DNA of 64,000 nt from Bradyrhizobium sp. CCGUVB4N (GTDB lineage Bacteria > Pseudomonadota > Alphaproteobacteria > Rhizobiales > Xanthobacteraceae), in assembly GCF_024199945.1 (NCBI RefSeq), contig NZ_JANADP010000001.1, positions 1,488,001-1,552,000 on the forward strand, read 5' to 3'. Positions within the stretch are counted from its first letter, which is position 1, and each line of letters begins with the position of its first letter. The translations under genes and the position numbers were made by a program. Shown piece after piece: positions 39,325 through 48,347 of the stretch. Below the pieces are notes generated by a model. That model saw only the letters and a list, made by a program, of their open reading frames with translations, was not told the origin of the DNA and searched no databases.

Positions 39325-39990
39325 TGTGGTTCTGGGCTTCGGCCCCAGCGCCGCGATGCCCATCTTGCGCATCAACCGCTGCACGCGTTTGCGATTGATG
39401 CGGCGGCCTTCGCCATTGAGCATCGCCGTCATCCGCCGCGAACCTAGGAAGGGCCAGGACGTGAACAGCTGGTCGATCCGTCGCATCAGCTCAACGTCGT
39501 TGTCATTGGCCGGCCGCGGCGGCCGATGTACGCTCGATTGCGCAACGCTCAGCAGTTGGCATTACCGGCGGATCGATAGATTTTCATGATCGCGGTGAAG
39601 CAATCCTCGGCGATCCGGCGCGATCGTCTTCCGGACCTCCTGGATAAGAAATCCCACTCGACCGTCAATTGTCCGATCTTGGCGGGGAGCTTCTCGACCT
39701 CCAGTTCGCGAGCCGCCTCGCCATCCCGACCAGCGCCCGCGTCGAACGCCTGAACCGCTTGATCCTGAAGCTGCAGCTTCCACACATAGATCTGGTTCAC
39801 ATGGACCTCGTAGCGCTGCGCTAGATCCGTCACCCTTGATTGTTCACGCAGCGCGCCAAGGCGGTCTTCACCTTCAGCGCCGCATCGATCTTCTGTCTCG
39901 TCTTCTTCATGATCCGCTCCCTTTATCAATACGGAATGGCATCCGCACCGCCTAAGCCGCGGGTCCAAATCCGGGGTCCATTTCAAAAGG
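39325..39990 (-). pseudogene. IS3-family element remnant (orfA and partial orfB)
   Basis: The orfA-like piece near 39650-39870 reads ALREQSRVTDLAQRYEVHVN then QIYVWK, the HTH of IS3-type orfA. The orfB piece at 39330-39486 reads TSWPFLGSRRMTAMLNGEGR then RINRKRVQRLMRKMG, the start of the IS3 integrase part. orfB is truncated at about 39330 and there are frameshifts. Confidence 0.75.
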
Positions 39991-40202
39991 CGACCCCGCA
40001 TACCTTCGGTCTACGACAGCGTATGTCAGCTGCGTAATCGCCGCGGTTGCCTCAAGTGCAAGCGAGATCAAGTAGGGGCGGTGCTTGTTCGGAGCGCGAA
40101 GAGCGCGCTCGTCGCACGACCCTCAGATTCCCGGACACCTCGCACCCCTGCTGTCATCCGAAATGACAAACTGAGCAGCCGGTCCATCTTTGTTCTTGCA
40201 CG

Positions 40203-40226
40203 GGTCAGCTTCTCGAAAGCCAAGCT
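40203..40226 (+). promoter_or_regulatory. tts box of the GH12 gene
   Basis: GGTCAGCTTCTCGAAAGCCA matches the tts consensus fully over the core. It lies about 100 nt upstream of the ATG at 40324. Confidence 0.92.
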
Positions 40227-40323
40227 TCGTAGCATTCGAACCTGCCTTCAGATGAGGCCACCTAAGACTGAACTGCTCAGCCATTCCAGGATACCCCGCT
40301 GGCAGAAAGAAGAAGAGAGCACT

Positions 40324-41118
40324 ATGGATTTCAATCGGATAAACAGTGCCCGCTCGCCAGAATGCCCAATGGGGTACGCTTACTCACAGGAGGAACATGA
40401 TCTTTTTAGCCAGGCTGTGAATAATGTCAGGTCATCGGCTACCGCCCTGCCGGCACAGGCCCTGATTTGGAGGTCGAGCGATCCATACGGGAACCATTCA
40501 AGTGATGGCTATACCTGGAACAACGACGTGTGGGGCAGTGGTGCGGGGCCTCAGACCATTTCGGTGCATGAAGCGAACCGATGGAGCGTGTGGTCGAACC
40601 AGCCTGAAACAGGCGGCATCAAGAGCTATCCGCACGAGGCTGTCCATATCGGAAAGCCGCTCAGTGCAATCAACACTTTGAGTTCGACCTTCAATCAGGA
40701 CGTTCCTAAAAGCGGTGCTTGGGACACTGCCTATGATATTTGGGACAGCTCAAACCAGCAAGAGATCATGATCTGGACAAACTACACCGGAAACTCGGAC
40801 GGTAGCGGGAACGTTAAGCCCATATCGTATAAATACACCCCTTCCGGGGCGTCGATGCCGGTCTATCGCAATGTCGCTCTAGGAGGGACGACCTGGAACG
40901 TGTTTGAAGGGAATAATGGTCACAACGTCATCTCGCTCGTGCCCATTTCCAAGAGCAACAGCGGGACAGTGGATATCAAAGGCATCCTCGAGTGGATCAA
41001 GTCGAAGGGTTACTTCGGCGACATAAACGTCGGTAGCGTCCAATACGGCGTCGAGATCACCTCATCGCCAGGCGGAATGAACTTCAACTTCGACAATATG
41101 ACCGTGACCTCGAAGTGA
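40324..41118 (+). CDS. GH12 endoglucanase-type effector (GunA2-like)
   Basis: 264 aa from ATG 40324; the frame extends upstream but the tts box lies there. Family 12 glycoside hydrolase: the nucleophile Glu sits in SNQQEIMIWTNY (about 150) and the probable acid/base Glu in VQYGVEITSSPGG near the C-terminus. There is no Sec signal peptide, as expected for a type III-exported enzyme; a GH12 cellulase with a tts box is known from Bradyrhizobium (GunA2). It would act on plant cell-wall beta-glucan or xyloglucan. Catalytic residues appear intact. Confidence 0.85.
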   Translation: MDFNRINSARSPECPMGYAYSQEEHDLFSQAVNNVRSSATALPAQALIWRSSDPYGNHSSDGYTWNNDVWGSGAGPQTISVHEANRWSVWSNQPETGGIKSYPHEAVHIGKPLSAINTLSSTFNQDVPKSGAWDTAYDIWDSSNQQEIMIWTNYTGNSDGSGNVKPISYKYTPSGASMPVYRNVALGGTTWNVFEGNNGHNVISLVPISKSNSGTVDIKGILEWIKSKGYFGDINVGSVQYGVEITSSPGGMNFNFDNMTVTSK

Positions 41119-42060
41119 AGATTCGTGGGGCGAGGTGATCTGTGCTCATATTGTAAGCTACGCCGACTAACGGTCTCAGCCTGCGGCTTACGACGTCTAA
41201 GACCGGCGTGTCGGCCCTTTAATTGCAGTTTGTTGTCAAAGCTTACATTTTCTGAACTCACCCACGGCATACGGTGGTAGCGCTCGCGTCATCGGAGCTG
41301 GACGGGGGTCGCGGAGATGGCGTGGGCACGGCTGATACACGCTTTGCCGGCCAGGCATTGGATCGCCGGAGCTGGTGCTGATGTCTTCGCTGGGGTCATG
41401 GTCCTTTCCGAGGTCGCGCAGCGCCTCATGATAATGTCCGGGTCGGGCGCCTCAACGTCTGCAGCGGAGTACAGTCAAGCCGCCCACCAGCCGATTGAAC
41501 AAGGTCGCCAACACCGGTCCCAGCGGAACATCGCCAGTCCGGCAAACCGGACCAGGAACTTTACAAAATCGGATCAAGCTTCCTTCGGCTGCCCCCAGTC
41601 GAACGATGTGCCGTCGACCCAGATACGTGAAGAATGATGGCGATTTGAGAATCTTGCGGGCATACGAGGCGCGGTCGGGAACGCGATGCAGAAGCACGTC
41701 GCACCGCGACCGCGCATTGTGTTACCTCAGCTGGATGCGCGCTCAGCGAGCAGATTGAAAACCTGCCTCGATCCCTCCCGCCGGATGATTTCGAAGTGGC
41801 TTGGGCAAGGAGTTCGATCCGCCCTTCGTGCTGCTGGTGGGCGCCAATTCCTGTGTGCCTGACGAGTAGCGTGTCAATCGGTACTGGAACGGATCTTTAC
41901 GGGATCCAAAAGCTCCATGCCCGACAAGCTACTGGAGGCGCTCGCAGAGCATGCCAAACTCAGGCAACATGGCATTCAAGATCGCGGTCCATATCGTTCC
42001 GCATCAAACGCGAATGCTGAATCTGGCACACGCGAGCTCAACGCCCGAGCTGATGGGCAA
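41119..42060. other. Degenerate intergenic region
   Basis: No intact gene. The minus strand at 41500-41640 reads IWVDGTSFDWGQPKEA in one frame with nearby stops, suggesting a decayed gene of unknown family. A 52-codon frame at 41919-42077 (MPDKLLEALAEHAKLRQHGI) is of unknown significance. Confidence 0.35.
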
Positions 42061-42061
42061 G

Positions 42062-42094
42062 AAAAAAGGGCCGCTTGATTGACAAGCGGCCCAA
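42062..42094 (-). terminator. Rho-independent terminator on the minus strand
   Basis: Perfect stem GGGCCGCTTG / CAAGCGGCCC with a 5-6 nt loop. On the minus strand it is followed by TTTTTT. It lies where leftward transcription from rhcC1 would end. Confidence 0.7.
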
Positions 42095-42269
42095 GTCTAG
42101 GGAGGAAACGCCCAAGGAGGGCAGCGGCAGCGAGACGCTACCGCGCTGCAATAGTACGCGACCGCACTGCACACGCAAGTCTTTTTCGCCAAGTCTTTTT
42201 CGCCAGTCCGTGCGAGGTTCGCCAAGTCTGTGCGAGGCACCATCCTTGCGTAGATGTTCACCTAGCGCG

Positions 42270-42450
42270 TCAGTGGCGGAAATCGTTCCCTGGACGAAAC
42301 GAAGTCACGTCCGCTGTAGATCTTCCGATCGTTCATCCGCTCGTCGATAATGCGGGCGATATCCTGGAACATCAGCTTCGGCTCGACGGCGATAACGCGT
42401 TGCTCCATTCTCGTCCTGCTAATCAAGAAGACAGAGCCCGTTCGCTGCAG
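42270..42450 (+). pseudogene. nopP-like pseudogene fragment
   Basis: RNEVTSAVDLPIVHPLVDNA then GDILEHQLRLDGD matches RNEFTSVVDLRLSHPLVENA then GDILLEHQLRQDGD of the nopP gene at 21.5-22.3 kb, with clear nucleotide similarity. Flanking parts are lost or out of frame. It is the debris of a second nopP copy. Confidence 0.75.
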
Positions 42451-42959
42451 TTGGCTTTGTTGACGACGGGCACCACAATGATGTCGCCCGCGTGAACACA
42501 TAAGGCTGATTACCGTCGAACGACCGTTTAGTGAGCCGCCTTCAATCTCATTGCATCACCTCATGGATTGTCAGTGGTTGCCGCAAGGCTTGTCATCCAA
42601 AGGGCGCAACGGGTCGGCCGGCGCGGACGGCATGAGGTGACGAACGTCCCGGCGAACTTGCAAGGCCGATCCTGACAACCTCTTGGCTTGGACCAAATCC
42701 GGCCGGAGCATCGCGCCGCCGGTGCAACGGAACTTCAGCCTGGGCGGCTGGTGCCGAACGGTGATCGGCCATCCCGAGACTGCAAGACAAGGTGGCGCAG
42801 CGGCAATTCTCGTGTGTCTAGCGCCGATTTACGAGACGCAACGTCTTGCCATCCTTCAACGGCGTTTGACCGGGACGATCGGTCAAAGCTCCCTGCACAA
42901 CCCCGCGTAACGGGCTCATTGGGGGCCGCTGGCAGGAATTCGCCAACAGCGCCTCAGTA
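42451..42959. other. Intergenic, nothing recognised
   Basis: About 500 bp with short frames only, downstream of rhcC1. Confidence 0.3.
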
Positions 42960-43655
42960 TCATCTTTGGCCCGCCGTGTATGCGGGCAAGGCGCCGTCCT
43001 GGTGCGAGGTATCTGAAGAAGAGGGGCTTTCAGCTCGCCCATCTCGAACAACCGTCGCTGAGGACCCGCGATATAGCAGCAGCACAGAGTCCCGCGACGG
43101 CATCTGGGCGGAGCGTGGTCGCGCCTGCGCTTCCGCCACAAGCCCTTTGAGCGTCTGCTCCACCAGTGCGATGAAGCGCGGCGGCCCGGACGCGAGGACG
43201 AGGCCATTTCCCGGTGCTGGCCTCAAGATGTAGCGCTCGTCAGAAATGTTGAGCGTATCCAAGGTCGCCTTGAGAGCGTCGAAACTGATTGAAGTTAGAA
43301 GAAGCAGACGAGTTTGCGCTTCCTTCGCGGTAGACACGTAGAGCACGAGCCCATCGTAATACCATTGAAGATTGTAGAGCTGCGTCAGATGATCGAGAAA
43401 CTCGCGCGGTGGCAGATCCGGCATGTGCCCGCGAATCCGTCCCTTCACCTCGGCGCTGATGGTGACTCTGATATTGAGGTTGTCGCCGAATTCCTGCAGC
43501 GCGGCGGAAAGCTCCTGATCCAGAACAGTATAGCGATAAGCGGTCGAGGGCAGCGACAGGGAAGCGCCGGACGCCATCTGTATTCCGGTGGAAGCGAAAA
43601 CACTGAAACAGAGGACTCCGTTCAAAACGTATCGGATTATGAATCGAATGAGCAT
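42960..43655 (-). CDS. rhcC1: Secretin N-terminal component RhcC1 (NolW)
   Basis: 231 aa. Signal peptide (LNGVLCFSVFASTGIQMASG) followed by an STN/N0-like domain (YTVLDQELSAALQEFGDNLN, AEVKGRIRGHMPDLPPREFL, QWYYDGLVLYVSTAKEAQ) and one ring-building N1-like domain. Rhizobia split the outer-membrane secretin into RhcC1 and RhcC2; this is the N-terminal half without the membrane-spanning secretin domain. It is divergent from nopB with a tts box between them. The last 40 residues are low complexity. Confidence 0.88.
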   Translation of the reverse strand: MLIRFIIRYVLNGVLCFSVFASTGIQMASGASLSLPSTAYRYTVLDQELSAALQEFGDNLNIRVTISAEVKGRIRGHMPDLPPREFLDHLTQLYNLQWYYDGLVLYVSTAKEAQTRLLLLTSISFDALKATLDTLNISDERYILRPAPGNGLVLASGPPRFIALVEQTLKGLVAEAQARPRSAQMPSRDSVLLLYRGSSATVVRDGRAESPSSSDTSHQDGALPAYTAGQR

Positions 43656-43742
43656 TCACGGCTCTCTCTGACTTAGACAGGAGTAACGTTGCGTAAACGT
43701 GAACGCGAAACGTGATCTTTAGATGACCATGAACGGGCGAAC

Positions 43743-43766
43743 TCGTCAGCTTGCCGTCAGCTGACC
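43743..43766. promoter_or_regulatory. tts box between rhcC1 and nopB, near-palindromic
   Basis: TCGTCAGCTTGCCGTCAGCT precedes nopB by about 75 nt. Read on the other strand it gives GGTCAGCTGACGGCAAGCTG, also tts-like and 88 nt from the rhcC1 start. It may serve both directions. Confidence 0.85.
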
Positions 43767-43839
43767 TCTCTAGGACATTGAACCGCTATGGGCTTGAGCG
43801 ACTGGTCGCATCACATCTCGAAGAGAGCGAGGTCTTTCC

Positions 43840-44337
43840 ATGATGATGTTAGGCGCTGCGCCGATGTCTCACACTCTAACCGAAGGGTTGTCCAAGACAT
43901 GTTCGGCAACAGCGGTCGACGAGCAGGCCCAGTTTCAACAGAGTCTCTTGCAGGCGGCTTCAGTTCAAGACGCTGTGCCTCCAGTGGCAGGGCCTCCAGT
44001 GACAGAAGTGGCGCCAGTTCCGCCGACATCCGAGGTATCACGTGCAGCAACACAGGCGAGCCCGCTCGGCGATCGCATCCTCCAGAATCTTTCGTCAATG
44101 TATCGGGTCAACGCAGTTCCAAAGGGTGCGGAGCCTGGGCCGGTGTCGGAGCCCCTGTTGCTGAAACCGGGCGCGGCAGAAACACGTGAGCCGGTCGCTC
44201 CCCATGGCCCAGTTGATTTCGAGGCGATGATGACGAACCTGAAGGATGTTTCTGACGGCGTCATTCAGGTTACGCTGATTTCAAATGGCATCGGCAGTCT
44301 CGGTTCGTCCCTGAACAAGCTGATGTCGGCCGGCTGA
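43840..44337 (+). CDS. nopB: Type III secreted protein NopB (NolB)
   Basis: 165 aa, first gene of the long apparatus operon. The N-terminal half is low complexity with many Pro/Ala/Val residues; the C-terminus has a conserved helix (FEAMMTNLKDVSDGVIQVTL) typical of NolB and inner-rod-like proteins. NopB is a secreted pilus-associated component in rhizobia. No Sec signal is seen. Its stop abuts the rhcJ start. Confidence 0.85.
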   Translation: MMMLGAAPMSHTLTEGLSKTCSATAVDEQAQFQQSLLQAASVQDAVPPVAGPPVTEVAPVPPTSEVSRAATQASPLGDRILQNLSSMYRVNAVPKGAEPGPVSEPLLLKPGAAETREPVAPHGPVDFEAMMTNLKDVSDGVIQVTLISNGIGSLGSSLNKLMSAG

Positions 44338-44346
44338 GTGGGGCGA

Positions 44347-45216
44347 ATGATTGGTTCATTCTGTTGTCGCCAAAGCGGCCAGGCTCGTCCATCCAGCAAG
44401 CGATTTCGCGTTGTGGCCCTGTTGCCGCTCCTGCTTCTCCTCATCGGTTGCAAAGCCGATCTCTACACCAAAGTTCAAGAGCGTGAGGCGAACGAGATGC
44501 TTGCGGTCCTCCTCAAGAGCGGGATCGATGCGGTCCGCGTTGCTGCCAAGGACGGGACCAGCACGATCCAGGTCGAGCAGAATCAGATTGCCTCCTCAAT
44601 CGATCTGCTGAATGGAGAAGGGTTGCCGCGCCATGCTTTTAAGAGTCTGGGCGAAGTGTTCAACGCGGCGGGTCTGATTGCTTCGCCGACCGAAGAGCGC
44701 GCCCGTTACGTCTATGCGCTGAGCGAGGAATTGTCGCGCACGATCAGCGATATCGATGGTGTCCTGTCAGCGCGCGTCCATGTTGTTCTGCCGAAGAATG
44801 ACCTGCTCCGACGTGACACCACCCCATCTTCGGCGTCGGTTTTCATCCGGCATGACTCCAGGGCAAATCTCTCAATTCTGCTGCCGCAGATCAAGATGCT
44901 CGTCGCCAACAGCATCGAGGGCTTGTCCTATGACAAGGTGGCTGTGGTTTTCGTGTCGGTCGAACGGCCTGCACTGGAACCGCGACCGGTGCCTGCAGCC
45001 GGTTTCGGCCAAGCATCAGGATTGATTTCAACCCCATTGCTTGCGGTCGGCATGGCTCTCGGTGGCTCTGTATTCGGCGTACTATCCTGCGTCTTGCTCA
45101 GCGCTCGTATGCGTCAGCGCAGGCAATCATCTCACAAAGCGGGCACGGTCCCGGGGCGTTCGGGGATGTCCGCCATCGAGGCCGTGCGCAAAGCGATCAA
45201 CCCTAATGCGGCGTAG
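44347..45216 (+). CDS. rhcJ: Inner-membrane ring lipoprotein RhcJ (NolT, SctJ)
   Basis: 289 aa from ATG 44347 (a GTG at 44338 is possible). A signal peptide with lipobox LLLIGC precedes the PrgK/YscJ/FliF-like ring domain (LYTKVQEREANEMLAVLLKS, SIDLLNGEGLPRHAFKSLGE, VHVVLPKNDL) and a C-terminal membrane helix (LLAVGMALGGSVFGVLSCVL). It forms the inner-membrane ring with RhcD. It is translationally close to nopB. Confidence 0.93.
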   Translation: MIGSFCCRQSGQARPSSKRFRVVALLPLLLLLIGCKADLYTKVQEREANEMLAVLLKSGIDAVRVAAKDGTSTIQVEQNQIASSIDLLNGEGLPRHAFKSLGEVFNAAGLIASPTEERARYVYALSEELSRTISDIDGVLSARVHVVLPKNDLLRRDTTPSSASVFIRHDSRANLSILLPQIKMLVANSIEGLSYDKVAVVFVSVERPALEPRPVPAAGFGQASGLISTPLLAVGMALGGSVFGVLSCVLLSARMRQRRQSSHKAGTVPGRSGMSAIEAVRKAINPNAA

Positions 45217-45230
45217 TGTGGTTTTCCGAT

Positions 45231-45863
45231 ATGGCGAGACCGAATTCATCCTCCGAGCGGCATCGTCCGCTCAAATTGCCCTCTGTAGGTGTTCGTGAGC
45301 TTGCCGCCTCGATTCATCCGACCCGCCTTGCCGCACGTCTTGACGCGAACCTCTCGGCTGCGACGTTGCTACGGCTGCAGAAGAGTCCCAGGCTGCAAAT
45401 AAGATTGCCAGGGTTGCTGCTCGACAATGAAATGGACTTGAACGGAAGTGGCTTCGGGCCAGACCTTCTATTCGGACGCGATCCGGGCAGGGCTGCTCGG
45501 CTCGCTGGCGGTATTTGGCATGCCCGTTCGCTGACAAGGCTGATCGCAAAGCACGATGTCACTATTCTGATCGGGCGCGTCGGGAGCGAGGTGCAGGCTT
45601 TCGGAATCCGACATGCAGCGCATGCGGTTTCAACCAGAGTTATTGCCGATCCCGAACAACTTGCGCAAGAGATTGAGGACGATGGACATGCCTGTCTCGG
45701 CGCTTGGCTCGATGAAGTGTCAGCGCTTGATCGCCGCCGCGTGCTTCTACGCCTAGCTGTCGGAACGGCTGCTGACAATCCTGCCACAGAGCACCGCGAT
45801 GTCGCAGGCCGATTGTTTTCCCTGGTGTTGGCGCAATTGACGACGGAGGCCCCAGCGGGATGA
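45231..45863 (+). CDS. nolU: NolU (SctK-like sorting platform protein)
   Basis: 210 aa from ATG 45231. No sharp motif is visible. The order rhcJ-nolU-rhcL is conserved in rhizobia, and NolU holds the SctK position, a cytoplasmic adaptor linking the inner ring to the SctQ/SctL/SctN complex. It overlaps rhcL by 4 nt. Confidence 0.85.
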   Translation: MARPNSSSERHRPLKLPSVGVRELAASIHPTRLAARLDANLSAATLLRLQKSPRLQIRLPGLLLDNEMDLNGSGFGPDLLFGRDPGRAARLAGGIWHARSLTRLIAKHDVTILIGRVGSEVQAFGIRHAAHAVSTRVIADPEQLAQEIEDDGHACLGAWLDEVSALDRRRVLLRLAVGTAADNPATEHRDVAGRLFSLVLAQLTTEAPAG

Positions 45864-46483
45864 CGGCCGACGACTCCGCGCCGCCCAACACTCCGCACAT
45901 CCGCCCGCTTGGGCCACTGGTGGCGGCAAGCGATCTTAAGATCTGGCAGAACGCCGTCGAGGCGTGTGCCGCAGCAGAGCGCCATCTAGCGCGGGTTCGC
46001 ACCTGGGCGCGCGGAGCTTATCAGAAGGAGCGAGCGCGCGGTCATGCCGAGGGGGTGAAGGCCGGCACCGAGGAAATGGCACAACTGATCGCTCAGGCTG
46101 CTTCGGAACTGGCACGACGAAAGGCCGTTCTGGAGCAGGAATTGTCAGCGCTCGTGATGGACATCGTAACCGGCCTATTGGGCGCGTTCGACCCCGGCGA
46201 GATGCTGGTGAGGACGGTTCGTCACACGATCTTGCAAAAATATGGTGGGGCGGAACTTTCTCTTCGTGTGTCCCCCATGGATGCAGATGCGCTTACGCGC
46301 GAATTTGCTGCCTGCGACGGCCAGGAAGGCCGCCCGGCGGTCCGAATTGTTCCGGATCCGGCGCTGCTTCCGCACGAATGCGTACTGTGGAGCGAATTTG
46401 GCAATATTAATCTCGGACTCGACGCGCAGCTCCGCGCCCTGCGTTTGGGCCTTGGGTTAGGTCATGAGGTAGGCGAACAGTGA
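45860..46483 (+). CDS. rhcL: ATPase stator RhcL (NolV, SctL)
   Basis: 207 aa. A helical N-terminal region (ERARGHAEGVKAGTEEMAQL, SELARRKAVLEQELSALVMD) and a C-terminal FliH/V-ATPase E-like domain (LRVSPMDADALTREFAACDG, CVLWSEFGNINLGLDAQLRA). SctL tethers and regulates the ATPase RhcN. It starts ATGA over the nolU stop and ends with a 4-nt overlap with rhcN. Confidence 0.92.
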   Translation: MTADDSAPPNTPHIRPLGPLVAASDLKIWQNAVEACAAAERHLARVRTWARGAYQKERARGHAEGVKAGTEEMAQLIAQAASELARRKAVLEQELSALVMDIVTGLLGAFDPGEMLVRTVRHTILQKYGGAELSLRVSPMDADALTREFAACDGQEGRPAVRIVPDPALLPHECVLWSEFGNINLGLDAQLRALRLGLGLGHEVGEQ

Positions 46484-47838
46484 CGGCGCCCGGAAGAAAT
46501 CATGCCGGCCCTGATGGAGAGGAGACTCTGCACGCGGCGCTGGCGCGTCTGCGATCTACAGCAGGGCAGGTGGACACGCGTGCCGTACGCGGACGGATCA
46601 CGCGAGCGATCGGCACGCTAATCCATGCGGTCTTGCCGGATGCTCGTATTGGAGAGCTTTGTCTCCTAAAGGATCCGCGCACCGGATCCTCTCTTGAGGC
46701 CGAGGTGATCGGTCTGTTGCACGATGGCGTGTTGCTGACGCCCATCGGTGACCTGCAAGGCATGTCCAGCCGCGCGGAAGTCGTTGCCACCGGACGGATG
46801 CACGAAGTGCCTGTCGGCCCCGATTTGCTTGGCCGGGTGATCGACAGCTTCGGCCGTCCGCTCGATGGCAAGGGCGCAGTCAAAGCCACGGAAACTCGCC
46901 CCCTGCGCGGCAAAGCGCCAAATCCGATGACGAGACGCATCATCGCGCGCCCCCTGCCACTCGGCGTTCGCGTCATGGATGGTCTTCTGACCTGCGGCGA
47001 GGGCCAGCGGATCGGCATTTATGGAGAGCCCGGTGGCGGTAAGTCGACGTTATTGTCGCAGATCGTAAAAGGCGCGGCCGCCGACGTCAGCGTGGTCGCG
47101 CTGATAGGCGAGCGTGGACGCGAAGTGCGTGAATTCATCGAGCGACATCTTGGGGAGGCGGCGCTTCGCCGCACGGTCGTCGTCGTTGAGACCTCCGATC
47201 GCTCAGCGATGGAGCGGGCGCAGTGTGCTTATACGGCAACCGCGCTCGCCGAATATTTTCGCGAGCAACGCCTGCGCGTCGTTCTGATGATGGATTCATT
47301 GACGCGATTTAGCCGCGCCATGCGTGAAATCGGTCTGGCTGCTGGTGAGCCGCCGACCCGCCGGGGCTTTCCTCCCTCTGTCTTTGCCATGCTGCCAGGT
47401 TTGCTGGAACGCGCTGGCATGGGCGAACACGGTTCGATTACGGCCTTCTATACCGTGCTTGTAGAAGGTGACGGCGCCGGCGATCCAATCGCCGAGGAAA
47501 CGCGCGGCATTCTCGATGGTCATATCGTTCTCTCACGATCTCTCGCGGCACGGGGGCATTTCCCCGCCATCGATGTGCTGTCGAGCCGCAGCCGCGTCAT
47601 GGATACCGTCGTGTCTGCGCCGCATCGCCGGGCCGCATCCGTGTTCCGTGATCTGCTCTCCCGCCATGCAGAGGCGGAATTCTTGATCAAGGTTGGCGAA
47701 TACAAGCAAGGCAGCGATTTGCTGACGGACCGAGCTATCGCCTCGATCGACGATTTGCGCGAGTTTTTGCGCCAGGGTGAAAACGATGCGTCCACTTTTG
47801 AGGAAACCGTTACATGGATGTGCCGTCTGACCGCATGA
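46480..47838 (+). CDS. rhcN: T3SS ATPase RhcN (SctN)
   Basis: 452 aa from a GTG start overlapping the rhcL stop. Walker A is GEPGGGKSTLL (about 183-193) and Walker B is VLMMDSLTRFS (about 268-278), with the type III ATPase signature PSVFAMLPGLLERAG and a conserved TERIVE-region equivalent. It unfolds and dechaperones substrates at the base of the injectisome. All catalytic elements look intact. Confidence 0.96.
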   Translation: MTAPGRNHAGPDGEETLHAALARLRSTAGQVDTRAVRGRITRAIGTLIHAVLPDARIGELCLLKDPRTGSSLEAEVIGLLHDGVLLTPIGDLQGMSSRAEVVATGRMHEVPVGPDLLGRVIDSFGRPLDGKGAVKATETRPLRGKAPNPMTRRIIARPLPLGVRVMDGLLTCGEGQRIGIYGEPGGGKSTLLSQIVKGAAADVSVVALIGERGREVREFIERHLGEAALRRTVVVVETSDRSAMERAQCAYTATALAEYFREQRLRVVLMMDSLTRFSRAMREIGLAAGEPPTRRGFPPSVFAMLPGLLERAGMGEHGSITAFYTVLVEGDGAGDPIAEETRGILDGHIVLSRSLAARGHFPAIDVLSSRSRVMDTVVSAPHRRAASVFRDLLSRHAEAEFLIKVGEYKQGSDLLTDRAIASIDDLREFLRQGENDASTFEETVTWMCRLTA

Positions 47839-48347
47839 GTTGCATTCACGCTTCGAGATTGCGCCACGTGAAGGATATGCGTGAGCGCAGTGCGCGCAGT
47901 GAGTTGTCCAATATGGAAGCCAAACGTCATATCGCGACCTTGGCCGCGGAACACGCATGGCAGGAACTTGCAATTGCCGAACAGCATCACACACAGGCGG
48001 AGGCCGAGGTTTACCAACAGTTGACATCGCTCGGTACCTTGTCCGTCGCCGAACTGGATCGTTGCGAGCTCACCCTTGAGCGGCTCGCAAGTGAGATCAC
48101 GTCGAAACGCCAGGCGCTTGAAGAGGCGCGCATCGCTCAAAAGCAGGCCGAGACATCGGCATCGGAGAAGCGGGCGCACTGGGCCAAACGTTCCGCCGCG
48201 ACTCACAAATGGCGACAAATCGAGACCGACGTCCGGCGTGCGGCCGATACCCATTCGGAAGCGACGGCCGAGCTAGAGGCCGATGATGAAGTCTTGCTTC
48301 GCTATGGGAGCGGCTTGCTCACGGCAGTGGCGGAGAGTTCAATCTGA
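47835..48347 (+). CDS. rhcO: Stalk protein RhcO (Y4yJ, SctO)
   Basis: 170 aa from ATG 47835, which gives the usual ATGA overlap; ATG 47814 within rhcN is an alternative. Almost entirely alpha-helical coiled coil (RHVKDMRERSARSELSNMEA, EELRIAQKQ-like repeats of Ala/Glu/Lys), like FliJ/YscO stalks that link the ATPase to the export gate. Confidence 0.85.
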   Translation: MSCIHASRLRHVKDMRERSARSELSNMEAKRHIATLAAEHAWQELAIAEQHHTQAEAEVYQQLTSLGTLSVAELDRCELTLERLASEITSKRQALEEARIAQKQAETSASEKRAHWAKRSAATHKWRQIETDVRRAADTHSEATAELEADDEVLLRYGSGLLTAVAESSI

